Position numbers and translations under genes: made by a program | Assembly (NCBI GenBank): GCA_900319835.1 | Contig: ONPY01000074.1 | Span: 1 to 12,880 of the forward strand | Reading direction: 5' to 3' | Origin: an uncultured Eubacteriales bacterium | GTDB taxonomy: Bacteria; Bacillota_A; Clostridia; Oscillospirales; Oscillospiraceae | DNA length: 12,880 nt | The notes under the pieces: generated by a model | The model's input: the letters and a program-made list of their open reading frames with translations, nothing else | The model's database searches: none | Told to the model about the DNA's origin: nothing | Part shown: one piece after another, positions 1 through 7,543 of the stretch | Layout of the letters: each line of letters opens with the position of its first letter | How positions within the stretch are numbered: the first letter of the stretch is position 1

Positions 1-1
1 G

Positions 2-1519
2 CTCTGGGAAGTCAGCGCTGACCGCAAGGCGCTGGCGGAGTGCAAGGTCCAGAAGGACGAGGAGGAGTCCTTCCCCGACATCATGACCGACAGCGTGGAT
101 ACCTTCCATGTGACCGCGACTGACACCTGGAATTACCTGTTCTATGACAACATCGTCCTCTCCGACACGGAGATCTACACCAGCAAGAGCGCCTTCCGCA
201 TGAAGGACGGCGTCATGAGCTACGAAGCGTTCGCCATTGAACACACCCTGGTGGAAAACGGCACCCGCCATATCTCCTACACCAATCCTGATGGCGATGA
301 CATCTCCCAGGCGGAGTACAGCTCCGCCGGCATTCTCGCCTTTGACGGCGCTGAGAGAAGCAACACCAGCTTTGAGTGGCTGACCGCGGAGGACGCCAAG
401 AGCCTCGTCCGCCTGACCGACAGCTACGCCGTGTTTATGGGCGTGAAGAAGGCCACGGAGAACTTCCCTGTGCCAAAGCCCGCCGCGCTGCAGGCGCCGG
501 AAGCCACCCCCGCCCCGACGGCCACCGCGGCGCCCGCGGCTACCCCAGTGCCCACGCCGGTGCCGGTCGAGCAGCCCATGTATCTGATGATCACCAAGAA
601 CCCGACCAATGAGAATCGAAAGGTGGGCGGCACGGCCCTGTTCGTCGCCTGTGCCAATGTCTTTGATTCTCTCAAGTGGGTGATGGTTGACCCGCAGGGC
701 CTGGAGTACGATCCCGCCCAGATCTCCAATGTCTCCGGCTACTACAGCACGACGCTCTCCGTAGGCAATCTCACCTCCGATTTCAACGGCTGGGGTGCCT
801 ACTGCACCTTCTTCTACAGAGGGCAGACCGCCCGCACCAGCACGGCCTATATCTCCATTCAGAACGCAGCTCCGGCACCGACCCCGGTCCCCGTACCTGA
901 CGGCGGCGTCTACTACGGCAGCGTGGCGGACTGGAACTACAGCACCGTCAGCATCCAGATCGACAACGCCACGGTCGTTGCACTGCCCTGGGATATCTGC
1001 TCCGTGAGCGGTGAGATCTACTACGGCGCACCTGCGACCGCGTACTGGAATGGAACCACCACCAAGGGCCTGAACTTCACCTACTGCGAGATCAAGGGCA
1101 GCGAGCCCGAGCCTGTGCCGCAGTACGGCTCCATGAGCGGCTATGCCCACGAGGGCGGCGGCGGATTTGCCATCAATCTTGCAAACGGAACCGAGGTGTT
1201 TGTGGACGCCTGGAACTGCAGTGTGAGCGGCGAGTTCTATGACGGATGCTCCTGTGTTGTGTACTACATCGGCTCTCCCACGTCCAGCAACATCTACCAG
1301 GCGGATATCTACGGCTCTGCGAGTCGGAGTAGCTACAGCGAGCCCGAGGACGATGTTGTCGTCTATGAGACCAACGACGGAACCACGATTATGGAGTGGA
1401 GCGACGGCTCGTCCTATGTGGAGGGCGAGGACGGGAGCTACTTCTTCATAGATACGGACGGCACCTGGGCCTACTATGACGCGGCGACCGGCGAGGTCGA
1501 CGGCAGCCACTTTAATTAA
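2..1519 (+). CDS. Secreted/surface protein with Ig-like domain and two related beta-rich modules (5' partial)
   Basis: The frame is open to the window edge, so the true start lies upstream; the ATG at 83 is internal. The visible protein has a ~150-residue N-terminal region of unknown fold. A Pro/Ala/Thr-rich linker follows (nt ~475-575, PTPVPV-type). Next is a ~95-residue Ig-like segment (nt ~579-870) with the Cys/Trp spacing expected of such domains (VACANVFDSLKWVMVDPQG, then GWGAYCTFFYRG). A second PTPVPVP linker leads to two related ~65-residue modules (nt ~904-1095 and ~1121-1317) sharing YGS...W(N/D)...CSVSGE(I/F)Y. The C-terminal tail is rich in Asp, Gly, Tyr and Trp (DGT/DGS repeats). 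Pro-rich linkers between beta domains are typical of exported Clostridia proteins, so an extracellular or wall location is inferred; the signal peptide would be outside the window. No enzyme motif was recognised. It probably shares a transcript with the LysM gene 22 bp downstream. Confidence 0.85.
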   Translation, partial: LWEVSADRKALAECKVQKDEEESFPDIMTDSVDTFHVTATDTWNYLFYDNIVLSDTEIYTSKSAFRMKDGVMSYEAFAIEHTLVENGTRHISYTNPDGDDISQAEYSSAGILAFDGAERSNTSFEWLTAEDAKSLVRLTDSYAVFMGVKKATENFPVPKPAALQAPEATPAPTATAAPAATPVPTPVPVEQPMYLMITKNPTNENRKVGGTALFVACANVFDSLKWVMVDPQGLEYDPAQISNVSGYYSTTLSVGNLTSDFNGWGAYCTFFYRGQTARTSTAYISIQNAAPAPTPVPVPDGGVYYGSVADWNYSTVSIQIDNATVVALPWDICSVSGEIYYGAPATAYWNGTTTKGLNFTYCEIKGSEPEPVPQYGSMSGYAHEGGGGFAINLANGTEVFVDAWNCSVSGEFYDGCSCVVYYIGSPTSSNIYQADIYGSASRSSYSEPEDDVVVYETNDGTTIMEWSDGSSYVEGEDGSYFFIDTDGTWAYYDAATGEVDGSHFN

Positions 1520-1541
1520 GAGTCCATCGGAGGAACATAAA

Positions 1542-1748
1542 ATGGCAGTGAACAAAGTTGCAATGAACGACGACGAGATGGACGCCGTGACCGGCGGCTC
1601 CATTCTCCCGTACCGCGTGCAGCCCGGCGACAGCCTGGACGAGATCGCGAAGAAGTACCATGTGACGAAGGATCAGCTGATCAAGTGGAACCATATCCAG
1701 GATCCCTCCATGCTGACCGTCGGACAGCAGTTGAAAATCAAATTCTGA
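1542..1748 (+). CDS. Small LysM-domain protein with double-glycine-type leader
   Basis: The start ATG at 1542 is preceded by CGGAGGA, giving a 68-residue protein; in-frame starts further upstream would lie inside the previous gene. Residues ~24-68 form one complete LysM domain (YRVQPGDSLDEIAKKYHV, then a WNHIQDPSMLTVGQQLKIKF ending), the peptidoglycan/GlcNAc-binding fold. The first ~20 residues are not a Sec signal. They are short and acidic and end in MNDDEMDAVTGGS, which matches the leader shape of double-glycine peptides (acidic run, hydrophobic positions, then GG). In that family the leader is cut after GG by the C39 peptidase domain of an ABC exporter. The inference is export as a ~47-residue bare LysM module. 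No exporter is visible in the window. The CDS call is firm, the LysM call strong, the leader interpretation moderate. Confidence 0.88.
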   Translation: MAVNKVAMNDDEMDAVTGGSILPYRVQPGDSLDEIAKKYHVTKDQLIKWNHIQDPSMLTVGQQLKIKF

Positions 1749-1765
1749 TTTCAATAAGTGATTTT

Positions 1766-1803
1766 GGCTTCCGTTCCTCCCGGGACGGAAGCCAGACATT
1801 TTA
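1766..1803 (+). terminator. Intrinsic terminator after the LysM gene
   Basis: GGCTTCCGT at 1766-1774 pairs perfectly with ACGGAAGCC at 1785-1793. The stem extends inward by two C:G pairs and one G:U pair, leaving a 4-nt loop. The T tract after it is short (ATTTT), so it may be partly leaky towards the uvrA-like gene, which starts under 50 bp downstream. No convincing promoter was seen between hairpin and gene. Confidence 0.65.
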
Positions 1804-1840
1804 AAACAGAACACAAAGTCAAAGCAGGAGAATGAAACGG

Positions 1841-4336
1841 ATGGACAAGAAGCGGCCTCTCCCGGAGAAAATCGAGGTCCGGGGCGCAAAGGTACACAAT
1901 TTAAAACAGGTGGATGTGGACATCCCGCTGCACCGGATCGTCGGTATCGCCGGCGTCTCGGGCTCGGGAAAGTCCTCGCTGGCGCTGGGTGTTCTGTACG
2001 CCGAGGGCTCCAGACGGTATCTGGAATCCCTCTCCACCTATACCCGCCGCCGCATGACCCAGGCGGGAAAAGCCCAGGTGGATGAGCTACGCTACGTCCC
2101 CGCTGCCCTGGCCCTGCACCAACGGCCGGGTGTGCCGGGCATCCGCAGCACCTTCGGCACCATGACGGAGCTGCTCAACAGTCTCCGGCTGATGTTCTCC
2201 CGCCTCTCCGTCTACCGCTGCCCCAACGGGCACGAGGTTCCGCCCTCGATGAACATCGCGGCGGAGAAAGAGCTGCGCTGCCCGGTCTGTGGGGCGGTGG
2301 TGACGCCCATCGGCGCCGAGGAGCTGGCCTTCAACAGCGGCGGGGCCTGCCCGCACTGTGAGGGCACGGGCGTGGTGCGCACGGTGGATGAAGCCACGCT
2401 GGTGCCCGATGAATCGCTGACCATCGACCAGGGCGCGGTGGCCCCCTGGCAGTCGCTGATGTGGTCGCTGATGAAGGACATGGTGCGGCAGATGGGCGTG
2501 AGAACCGACGTGCCCTTCTGTGAGCTCACCGCGCAGGAGCGGGAGATCGTCTTCCACGGCCCCGCGGAGAAGCAGCATTTCCTGTATAAAAACGAGAAGA
2601 CCAACACCTTTGCGGAGATGGACTTCACCTACTACAGCGCGGTCTACACGGTGGAAAACGCCCTGTCCAAGGTCAAGGATGAGAGCGGCATGAAGCGGGT
2701 GGAGAAGTTTTTGAAGCAGGGGCCCTGTCCCTGCTGCCGCGGCACCCGGCTCTCGGAACGCGCCCGGTCCCTGCGTCTGCGGGGCCAGTCCCTGGACCAG
2801 GTCTGTGAGCTGCCGCTGTCTGAACTGATCGAGTGGGTCAAGGGCGTGCCGGCCTCCCTGCCGGAGGAGATGCGTCCCATGGCGCAGAGCATCTGCGAGT
2901 CCTTCCTGCACACGGCGCGGCGGCTCGTGGATCTGGGGCTGAGTTATCTGTCCCTGGACCGGGCGGCAACTACCCTCTCCACCGGCGAGCGCCAGCGGAC
3001 CCAACTGGCCCGCGCGGTGCGCAACCGCACCACGGGCGCCCTCTATGTGCTGGACGAGCCGTCCATCGGCCTGCACCCGGCAAACCTGGAGGGCCTGACC
3101 GGCGTGATGGACGATCTGGTGGCCGATGGCAACACCGTCGTGCTGGTGGACCACGACACGCAGGTGCTCTCCCACGCGGACTGGCTCATCGAGCTGGGAC
3201 CCGAGGCGGGCGCGGGCGGCGGGCGGATCATTGCCGAGGGGACGGTGGACGAGATCGCGGCGCGGCCCGACTCCATGATCGGCCCCTTCTTAACTCCAGA
3301 GCACAAAAACGTCCTGCGGGTGAAAGCGGCCCGGGAGGAGCTGTTCAGCCTGGGCAGCATTTCCATGCAGACCGGGGCGCTCCACACCGTCAAGCCCCTC
3401 TCCGTCTCCTTCCCAAAGGGGAGACTGTCGGTGGTGACCGGCGTCTCCGGCTCGGGAAAGACGACCACGATCCTCGAGAGCCTGATCCCGGCCCTGGAGG
3501 CGCAGATCGCCGGGAGGAAACTGCCGGGCCACGTGGTCTCGGTCACGGCGGAGGGGATCCATCAGGTCAAGCTGATCGACGCCACGCCCATCGGCATCAA
3601 CGTGCGCTCCACGGTGGCGACTTATGCCAACGTCCACGACGAGCTGCGGAAGGTCTACGCCAGGACACCGGACGCAAAGGCGCGCGGCTACAAGGCGGGG
3701 GACTTCTCCTACAACACCGGCAAACTGCGCTGCCCCACCTGTGACGGCACCGGCCAGATCAGTCTGGACGTGCAGTTTTTGCCGGATGTGGACGTGCCCT
3801 GTCCGGACTGCGGCGGCGCGCGCTACGCCAGAGAAGCCTGGCAGGTGAGCCGCGTGCGCCGGGACGGACAGAGCTGCTCCCTGCCAAGGCTGATGGCCTG
3901 CAGCGTGGACGAGGCGCTGGAGGAATGCGGCGATCTCAAAACCGTACAGACGAGGCTGCAGGTTCTGCACGATCTGGGCCTCGGGTATCTCACGCTGGGG
4001 GAGGAGACACCGAGCCTCTCCGGCGGAGAGGCCCAGCGCCTGAAGCTGGCAAGCGAGATGGGCAGGGGCCAGTCGGACAGCGTCTTCGTGTTTGACGAGC
4101 CCACCATCGGCCTGCATCCGCTGGATGTAAAAACGCTGGTGAATGTCTTCCAGCACCTGATCGACCAGGGAGCGACTGTGATTGTGATCGAGCACGACCT
4201 GGACGTGATCCGGAACGCGGACTATGTTGTGGACATGGGGCCCGGCGGCGGAAAAGACGGCGGCGAGATCGTGGCGGCCGGGACGCCGGAGGAGATCCGC
4301 GCAAATGCCCGCAGCGTCACGGGCCGGTATCTGTAA
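1841..4336 (+). CDS. UvrA-like ABC ATPase lacking the UvrB-binding domain (class II UvrA)
   Basis: A UvrA-family protein of 831 residues; bacterial UvrA is usually ~940. Both ATPase halves look intact. Half 1 has Walker A GVSGSGKSS (~residue 38), signature LSTGERQR (~379) and Walker B VLDEPSIGLHP (~403). Half 2 has Walker A GVSGSGKTT (~534), signature LSGGEAQR (~726) and Walker B VFDEPTIGLHP (~750). Zinc modules are present: CPVC...CPHCEGTG (~147-173) and CPTCDGTG...CPDCGG (~631-662). Only about 20 residues separate the RCPNGHE segment (~126) from the first zinc module, where canonical UvrA carries the ~115-residue UvrB-binding domain. This is the hallmark of UvrA2/DrrC-type paralogues, linked in other organisms to tolerance of DNA-binding drugs rather than core excision repair. 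Start: AGGAG at 1826-1830 is 10 nt from the ATG at 1841 but only 1 nt from the alternative ATG at 1832, so 1841 is preferred. It probably forms an operon with the hydrolase gene 35 bp downstream. Confidence 0.93.
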   Translation: MDKKRPLPEKIEVRGAKVHNLKQVDVDIPLHRIVGIAGVSGSGKSSLALGVLYAEGSRRYLESLSTYTRRRMTQAGKAQVDELRYVPAALALHQRPGVPGIRSTFGTMTELLNSLRLMFSRLSVYRCPNGHEVPPSMNIAAEKELRCPVCGAVVTPIGAEELAFNSGGACPHCEGTGVVRTVDEATLVPDESLTIDQGAVAPWQSLMWSLMKDMVRQMGVRTDVPFCELTAQEREIVFHGPAEKQHFLYKNEKTNTFAEMDFTYYSAVYTVENALSKVKDESGMKRVEKFLKQGPCPCCRGTRLSERARSLRLRGQSLDQVCELPLSELIEWVKGVPASLPEEMRPMAQSICESFLHTARRLVDLGLSYLSLDRAATTLSTGERQRTQLARAVRNRTTGALYVLDEPSIGLHPANLEGLTGVMDDLVADGNTVVLVDHDTQVLSHADWLIELGPEAGAGGGRIIAEGTVDEIAARPDSMIGPFLTPEHKNVLRVKAAREELFSLGSISMQTGALHTVKPLSVSFPKGRLSVVTGVSGSGKTTTILESLIPALEAQIAGRKLPGHVVSVTAEGIHQVKLIDATPIGINVRSTVATYANVHDELRKVYARTPDAKARGYKAGDFSYNTGKLRCPTCDGTGQISLDVQFLPDVDVPCPDCGGARYAREAWQVSRVRRDGQSCSLPRLMACSVDEALEECGDLKTVQTRLQVLHDLGLGYLTLGEETPSLSGGEAQRLKLASEMGRGQSDSVFVFDEPTIGLHPLDVKTLVNVFQHLIDQGATVIVIEHDLDVIRNADYVVDMGPGGGKDGGEIVAAGTPEEIRANARSVTGRYL

Positions 4337-4371
4337 GCTTACAAACAATCCCGCACGGCGGAAGAGCAGAG

Positions 4372-5505
4372 ATGATGCATAGCATGAAGCAATTTTGGAA
4401 AAAACAGTTCCTGATGAGAATTTTTGTTTGGATCGTTGTGGGCGTGATCGCCCTGATTCTCTTTGCCCGGCTCTTTATGCGGGTTTACCCGGAGTTTGGC
4501 GGCAGACCCAACGCGGCAGACCGTGCGGATTACCTGAAGCGGGCCGGGGCGTACTATGATGGCGAGCGTTTCTTTTACCCGGAGGAGTGGAAGCAGCCCG
4601 GCATTCCGGTCAATCAAAAGGTCTCGGCCAAGGACACGCGGCCGGCAAAGCCGCTGCCGGTCTTCACGCCGGACTTTTCCAAGGCCGCTGCGGACGATGT
4701 GACCATCACCTGGCTGGGCCACGCCTCGCTCCTCATTCAGATGGGCGGGAAGAACATCCTGGTCGACCCCATCTTCAGCAAGCGGGCGTCACCCGTCCAA
4801 TGGGCCGGACCCGCCCGGTTTACCGAGCCCTCTGTCTCTGTCGAGGATCTGCCGGCGATCGACGCCGTGCTGATCACCCATGACCACTATGACCATCTGG
4901 ATCGGGCGACCATCAAGGCATTGGAGGCAAAAACCGCGCGCTTCATCGTCCCGCTCGGCATTGACAAACACATCGCCCGCTGGATCCGGGATGACAGCAG
5001 GATCATGAACCTCGCCTGGTGGGAGAGCGTTCGGCTGGACGGACTGGAGATCGTCTGCACGCCGGCCAACCACCGCTCCGGCCGGGCGCTGGACAATGCG
5101 CAGACCACACTGGTCTGCTCCTGGGTGCTGCGGGACAATGAGCGCCAGATCCTCGAGAGCAGCGACACTGGCTACGGCTGGCACTTTGCGGAGATCCACC
5201 GCCGCTTCGGGGACTTCGACCTCTTCCTGCCGGACAGCGGCCAGTACAACAGCAACTGGCACGGCTGGCACATGTTCCCGGAGGAGAGTGTCATGGCCGC
5301 AGAGACCCTGGGTGCCGCCACGGTCATGCCCATCCACTGGGGCGCCTTCGTGCTCTCCGACCACGGCTGGGACGATTCCCCCGAGCGCATCGTGAGAGCC
5401 TGCGAGGAAAAGGAAATCGAGGTGCTCACACCCAGACTCTGCCAGACCTTCTCCCTCGATGAGCCCGAGCGGGTGCGGGAGCGCTGGTGGAGAGAGCTTC
5501 CATAA
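4372..5505 (+). CDS. Membrane-anchored metallo-beta-lactamase-fold hydrolase (NAPE-PLD/RomA-like)
   Basis: A 377-residue protein. Residues ~13-36 form one hydrophobic N-terminal segment after basic residues, suggesting a signal anchor. The catalytic domain follows: WLGHASLLIQ (~112-121), the metal-binding THDHYDHLD motif with H170, H172, D174 and H175, PANHRSGR with H234, SSDTGY with D265, and MPIHWGAF with H322. These are the ordered ligands of the di-zinc MBL fold. LGHAS, PANH and the C-terminal HWGAF place it in the NAPE-PLD/RomA/UlaG-like branch, whose members hydrolyse phosphodiesters or related esters; the substrate here cannot be read from sequence. ATG at 4372 is followed by in-frame ATGs at 4375 and 4384, and the ribosome site (GAAGAG) is weak, so the exact start is uncertain. 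It lies 35 bp after the uvrA-like gene with no terminator between, suggesting co-transcription. Confidence 0.9.
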   Translation: MMHSMKQFWKKQFLMRIFVWIVVGVIALILFARLFMRVYPEFGGRPNAADRADYLKRAGAYYDGERFFYPEEWKQPGIPVNQKVSAKDTRPAKPLPVFTPDFSKAAADDVTITWLGHASLLIQMGGKNILVDPIFSKRASPVQWAGPARFTEPSVSVEDLPAIDAVLITHDHYDHLDRATIKALEAKTARFIVPLGIDKHIARWIRDDSRIMNLAWWESVRLDGLEIVCTPANHRSGRALDNAQTTLVCSWVLRDNERQILESSDTGYGWHFAEIHRRFGDFDLFLPDSGQYNSNWHGWHMFPEESVMAAETLGAATVMPIHWGAFVLSDHGWDDSPERIVRACEEKEIEVLTPRLCQTFSLDEPERVRERWWRELP

Positions 5506-5509
5506 GCAA

Positions 5510-5541
5510 AAAAGGGGCTGCCTTTTGAGGCAGCCCCTTTT
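5510..5541. terminator. Strong bidirectional intrinsic terminator
   Basis: GGGGCTGCC at 5514-5522 pairs perfectly with GGCAGCCCC at 5529-5537, flanked by A's (5508-5513) and T's (5538-5541). On the + strand it ends the uvrA-like/MBL operon just after the TAA at 5503-5505. Read on the - strand the stem is followed by six T, so it equally ends transcripts coming from the 33-codon ORF at 5561-5662. Confidence 0.92.
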
Positions 5542-5560
5542 CCGGTGACGGGTTGGGTGA

Positions 5561-5662
5561 TTATTCCCGTGCATGACCAGGCGTTTCTTTGCAGCACAAA
5601 CCGCTGTTTCCTTTTCCAAAAAAGAAATCGTCAAATCCGTATGCAAAGCGAAACATGGTCAT
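5561..5662 (-). CDS. 33-residue small protein, unrecognised
   Basis: On the - strand ATG at 5662 runs to TAA at 5563-5561 and encodes 33 residues. It starts MTMFRFAYGFDDFFFGKG, continues through a CC pair and ends GHARE. It is aromatic-rich at the N terminus, with no signal peptide and no membrane segment. AAGGGAGA lies 7 nt upstream of the ATG as a good ribosome site. A TTGGCT-17-TAAAGT promoter candidate sits just upstream and a strong terminator just downstream, so the ORF fits one compact transcript. A second in-frame ATG at 5656 is possible. No family is recognised. The alternative is a small RNA with a fortuitous ORF. It is not upstream of a same-strand gene before the terminator, so it is unlikely to be an attenuator leader. 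Confidence 0.5.
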   Translation of the reverse strand: MTMFRFAYGFDDFFFGKGNSGLCCKETPGHARE

Positions 5663-5690
5663 GATGAAATCTCCCTTGTTTGATAGCGTG

Positions 5691-5719
5691 ACTTTAGCAC
5701 TTTTTACAGCTATAGCCAA
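5691..5719 (-). promoter_or_regulatory. Candidate promoter of the 33-codon ORF
   Basis: On the - strand, TTGGCT (5719-5714) is separated by 17 nt from TAAAGT (5696-5691). Each matches four of six consensus bases. The predicted start near 5684 would give a ~20-nt leader and a transcript of about 180 nt to the terminator at 5541-5508. Confidence 0.4.
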
Positions 5720-5757
5720 CAGAAGTCCGCAAACAACCAATCGATTTGGTATATAGC

Positions 5758-5788
5758 AAAAAGACGAGCGCCGATGGAGAAGCGCGCT
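5758..5788 (-). terminator. Weak candidate terminator after modC
   Basis: On the - strand, AGCGC (5788-5784) can pair with GCGCT (5771-5767) around a 12-nt loop, followed after a few bases by five T. The stem is only 5 bp, so this is tentative. The stretch 5663-5819 between the small ORF and modC otherwise holds only the promoter candidate listed separately. Confidence 0.3.
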
Positions 5789-5819
5789 TTGTGAAAAATG
5801 AGCATGAGAAGCCGCCGGC

Positions 5820-6860
5820 TCAGTAGAGCAGCAGAATGTTTACCGGGGCTATGCCAAGCTCCTGTGGGAAGGAAGCGGGACGCCGATCCTTCGGGATGCG
5901 CCACCAGATGGGCGGGCTTGCGGGATCCTGACCCTCAAAGCGAAACTGGAGGATGAGCTCAAAGGGCTCCTCCATCTCCTCCACATAGGTGATGGGGAAG
6001 CGGTTCTGGCTGGTGCTGACGCTGAAATAGTGGGCGCGGATGCCCACGGCCTTCAGATCGTCCCGCACGGGCGCCGCGGTTTTCAGCCGGATGCCCCAGG
6101 AGGGGACCTCCACCTCAAACTCACCGCACTTTCTGGCTGACGCGATGTTCTTGCAGCCGGTGAGGGTGGCGGCTGCCACGCTGCCGGGGTCTGCAAAGAG
6201 CTGCTTGGTGGGCTGTACGGTGAGGAGCCTGCCCGCCTCCATGACGGCAATGCTGCGGCTCATGTTGTAGGCCTCATTGCGGTCGTGCGTCACCATCAAC
6301 ACCTCGCGCCCGAATTGCTGTAGCAGGTCGCGCAGCTCAATTTTCAGCGCGTCGCGCAGGTGCCCGTCCAGCGCGGAGAAGGGCTCGTCCAGCAGTAAAA
6401 GCTGCGGCTCGCTGACCAGAATCCTGGCCAGAGCAACCCGCTGCTGCTGTCCGCCGGAGAGCTGGGCGGGGCGGTGGTTCTCCTGCCCCTCCAGCCGCAT
6501 CATCCGGAGCATGTCCTGAAGCTTCCGCTCCCGGACAGTCCGGTCCTTTTCCCGGCGCAGGCCGCAGAGAATGTTTTGCCGCACGGTCATATTGGGAAAC
6601 AGGGCGTAGTTCTGGAAGAGATAGCCCACCCGCCGCTCCTGGGGCGGGAGATTGATATGCTTTTCGGAGTCGAACAGCACCCGGCCGTCCAGCTCGATGT
6701 GGCCCTTGTCCGGGCGCTCGATGCCGGCGATGCATTTGAGCGTCATGCTCTTGCCGCAGCCGGAGGGGCCCAAGAGACAGGTGACGCCGTTTTCCGCTTC
6801 AAAGGCGGCGTCCAGGCGAAAGCCGCCGAAATCCCGGTGAATGTCAACGATCAGACTCAT
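5820..6860 (-). CDS. modC: Molybdate ABC transporter ATP-binding protein
   Basis: A 346-residue ATPase subunit that would power molybdate (possibly tungstate) import with ModB and ModA. The nucleotide-binding domain is complete: Walker A GPSGCGKS (31-38), Q-loop YLFQNYALFPN (~80-90), signature LSGGQQQR (134-141), Walker B LLLLDEP (154-160), D-loop SALD (162-165) and switch His in VTHDR (H192). Residues ~225-346 form a regulatory-type tail. It does not show an obvious classical Mop (molybdate-binding) motif and may be a divergent TOBE-like domain. The ATG at 6860 overlaps the modB stop as ATGA, implying translational coupling. Assignment to molybdate rests mainly on linkage to ModA, ModB and a molybdopterin-related gene; the ATPase alone could belong to other anion importers. 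Confidence 0.92.
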   Translation of the reverse strand: MSLIVDIHRDFGGFRLDAAFEAENGVTCLLGPSGCGKSMTLKCIAGIERPDKGHIELDGRVLFDSEKHINLPPQERRVGYLFQNYALFPNMTVRQNILCGLRREKDRTVRERKLQDMLRMMRLEGQENHRPAQLSGGQQQRVALARILVSEPQLLLLDEPFSALDGHLRDALKIELRDLLQQFGREVLMVTHDRNEAYNMSRSIAVMEAGRLLTVQPTKQLFADPGSVAAATLTGCKNIASARKCGEFEVEVPSWGIRLKTAAPVRDDLKAVGIRAHYFSVSTSQNRFPITYVEEMEEPFELILQFRFEGQDPASPPIWWRIPKDRRPASFPQELGIAPVNILLLY

Positions 6861-7531
6861 CTCTTCACCGCCTTTTTCTGCCTGGCTTCCAGGAGGTTCA
6901 CGGTCAGCAGCACCACCGTGCTGATGGCGAGATTGACCATCACCCAGAAGAAGGCGCCCGCCTCGTCGTCGGTACGCCAGAGCTGATAGACCGTGGTGGA
7001 GATGGTGGCGGTGCGCCCCGGCGTATAGCCGATGAGCATGCTGGTGGCGCCGTACTCGCCCAGGGCGCGGGCAAAGGCCAGCACCGTGCCGGCGAGAATC
7101 CCCTGTCGGCAGGCGGGCATGCGCACGCGCCAGAAAATATAGGTGTTGGAGAGGCCCAGGGTCTTCCCGGCGTAAGCCAGGTTTTCGTCAAAGCTCTCAA
7201 AGGCACCCCGGGCGGTGCGGTACATCAGCGGGAAGGCCACCACGGCCGCAGCGAGGACACCGCCGTACCAGGTCATGACAAACTTCACGCCAAATTTCAG
7301 CAGAAAGATGCCCAGGGGACGCCGCACGCCCACCAGCAGCAGCAGAAAATAGCCGCAGACGGTGGGAGGGAGCACCATGGGCAGCGTGAGGATCACGTCC
7401 AGGATGCCCTTGAGCCAGCGGGGAAGCTTTGCCGCATAGTAGGCAAAGAAGATGCCCAGAAAGAACACCAGCACACAGCTGATGGCGGCGATACGCAGAG
7501 AGTTGTAGAGGGGATACCAGTCCATATTCAT
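6857..7531 (-). CDS. modB: Molybdate ABC transporter permease
   Basis: A 224-residue inner-membrane permease with about five hydrophobic segments. The cytoplasmic coupling (EAA) loop lies at ~116-147 (ENLAYAGKTLGLSNTYIFWR, then a MPACRQGI ending), and residues 156-180 carry ALGEYGATSMLIGYTPGRT, the pattern typical of ModB/CysT permeases. LPMVLPPTVCGY (50-61) is also characteristic of ModB. The length matches the family (~220-230). The ribosome site is weak (GAG, about 9 nt from the ATG), and a terminator-like hairpin ends only ~12 nt before the start. Expression is therefore expected to be low relative to modA. The stop overlaps the modC start by 4 nt. Confidence 0.94.
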   Translation of the reverse strand: MNMDWYPLYNSLRIAAISCVLVFFLGIFFAYYAAKLPRWLKGILDVILTLPMVLPPTVCGYFLLLLVGVRRPLGIFLLKFGVKFVMTWYGGVLAAAVVAFPLMYRTARGAFESFDENLAYAGKTLGLSNTYIFWRVRMPACRQGILAGTVLAFARALGEYGATSMLIGYTPGRTATISTTVYQLWRTDDEAGAFFWVMVNLAISTVVLLTVNLLEARQKKAVKR

Positions 7532-7543
7532 GACAAATCACTC

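Noticed and set aside
1731..1760. TTGAAA plus an ATAAGT-like box as promoter for the uvrA-like gene
   Set aside because: The -10 match is poor and the start would lie upstream of the 1766-1793 hairpin, so it was not listed.
2087..4348. Two long - strand ORFs (362 and 352 residues) antisense to the uvrA-like gene
   Set aside because: They are mirror frames of a GC-rich coding region. They are rich in His, Arg, Gln and Ala, carry no recognisable motif, and the + strand frame has the full UvrA motif set.
5710..5904. 64-residue - strand ORF at the 3' end of modC
   Set aside because: It overlaps the modC end in another frame, has no ribosome site and an improbable composition.
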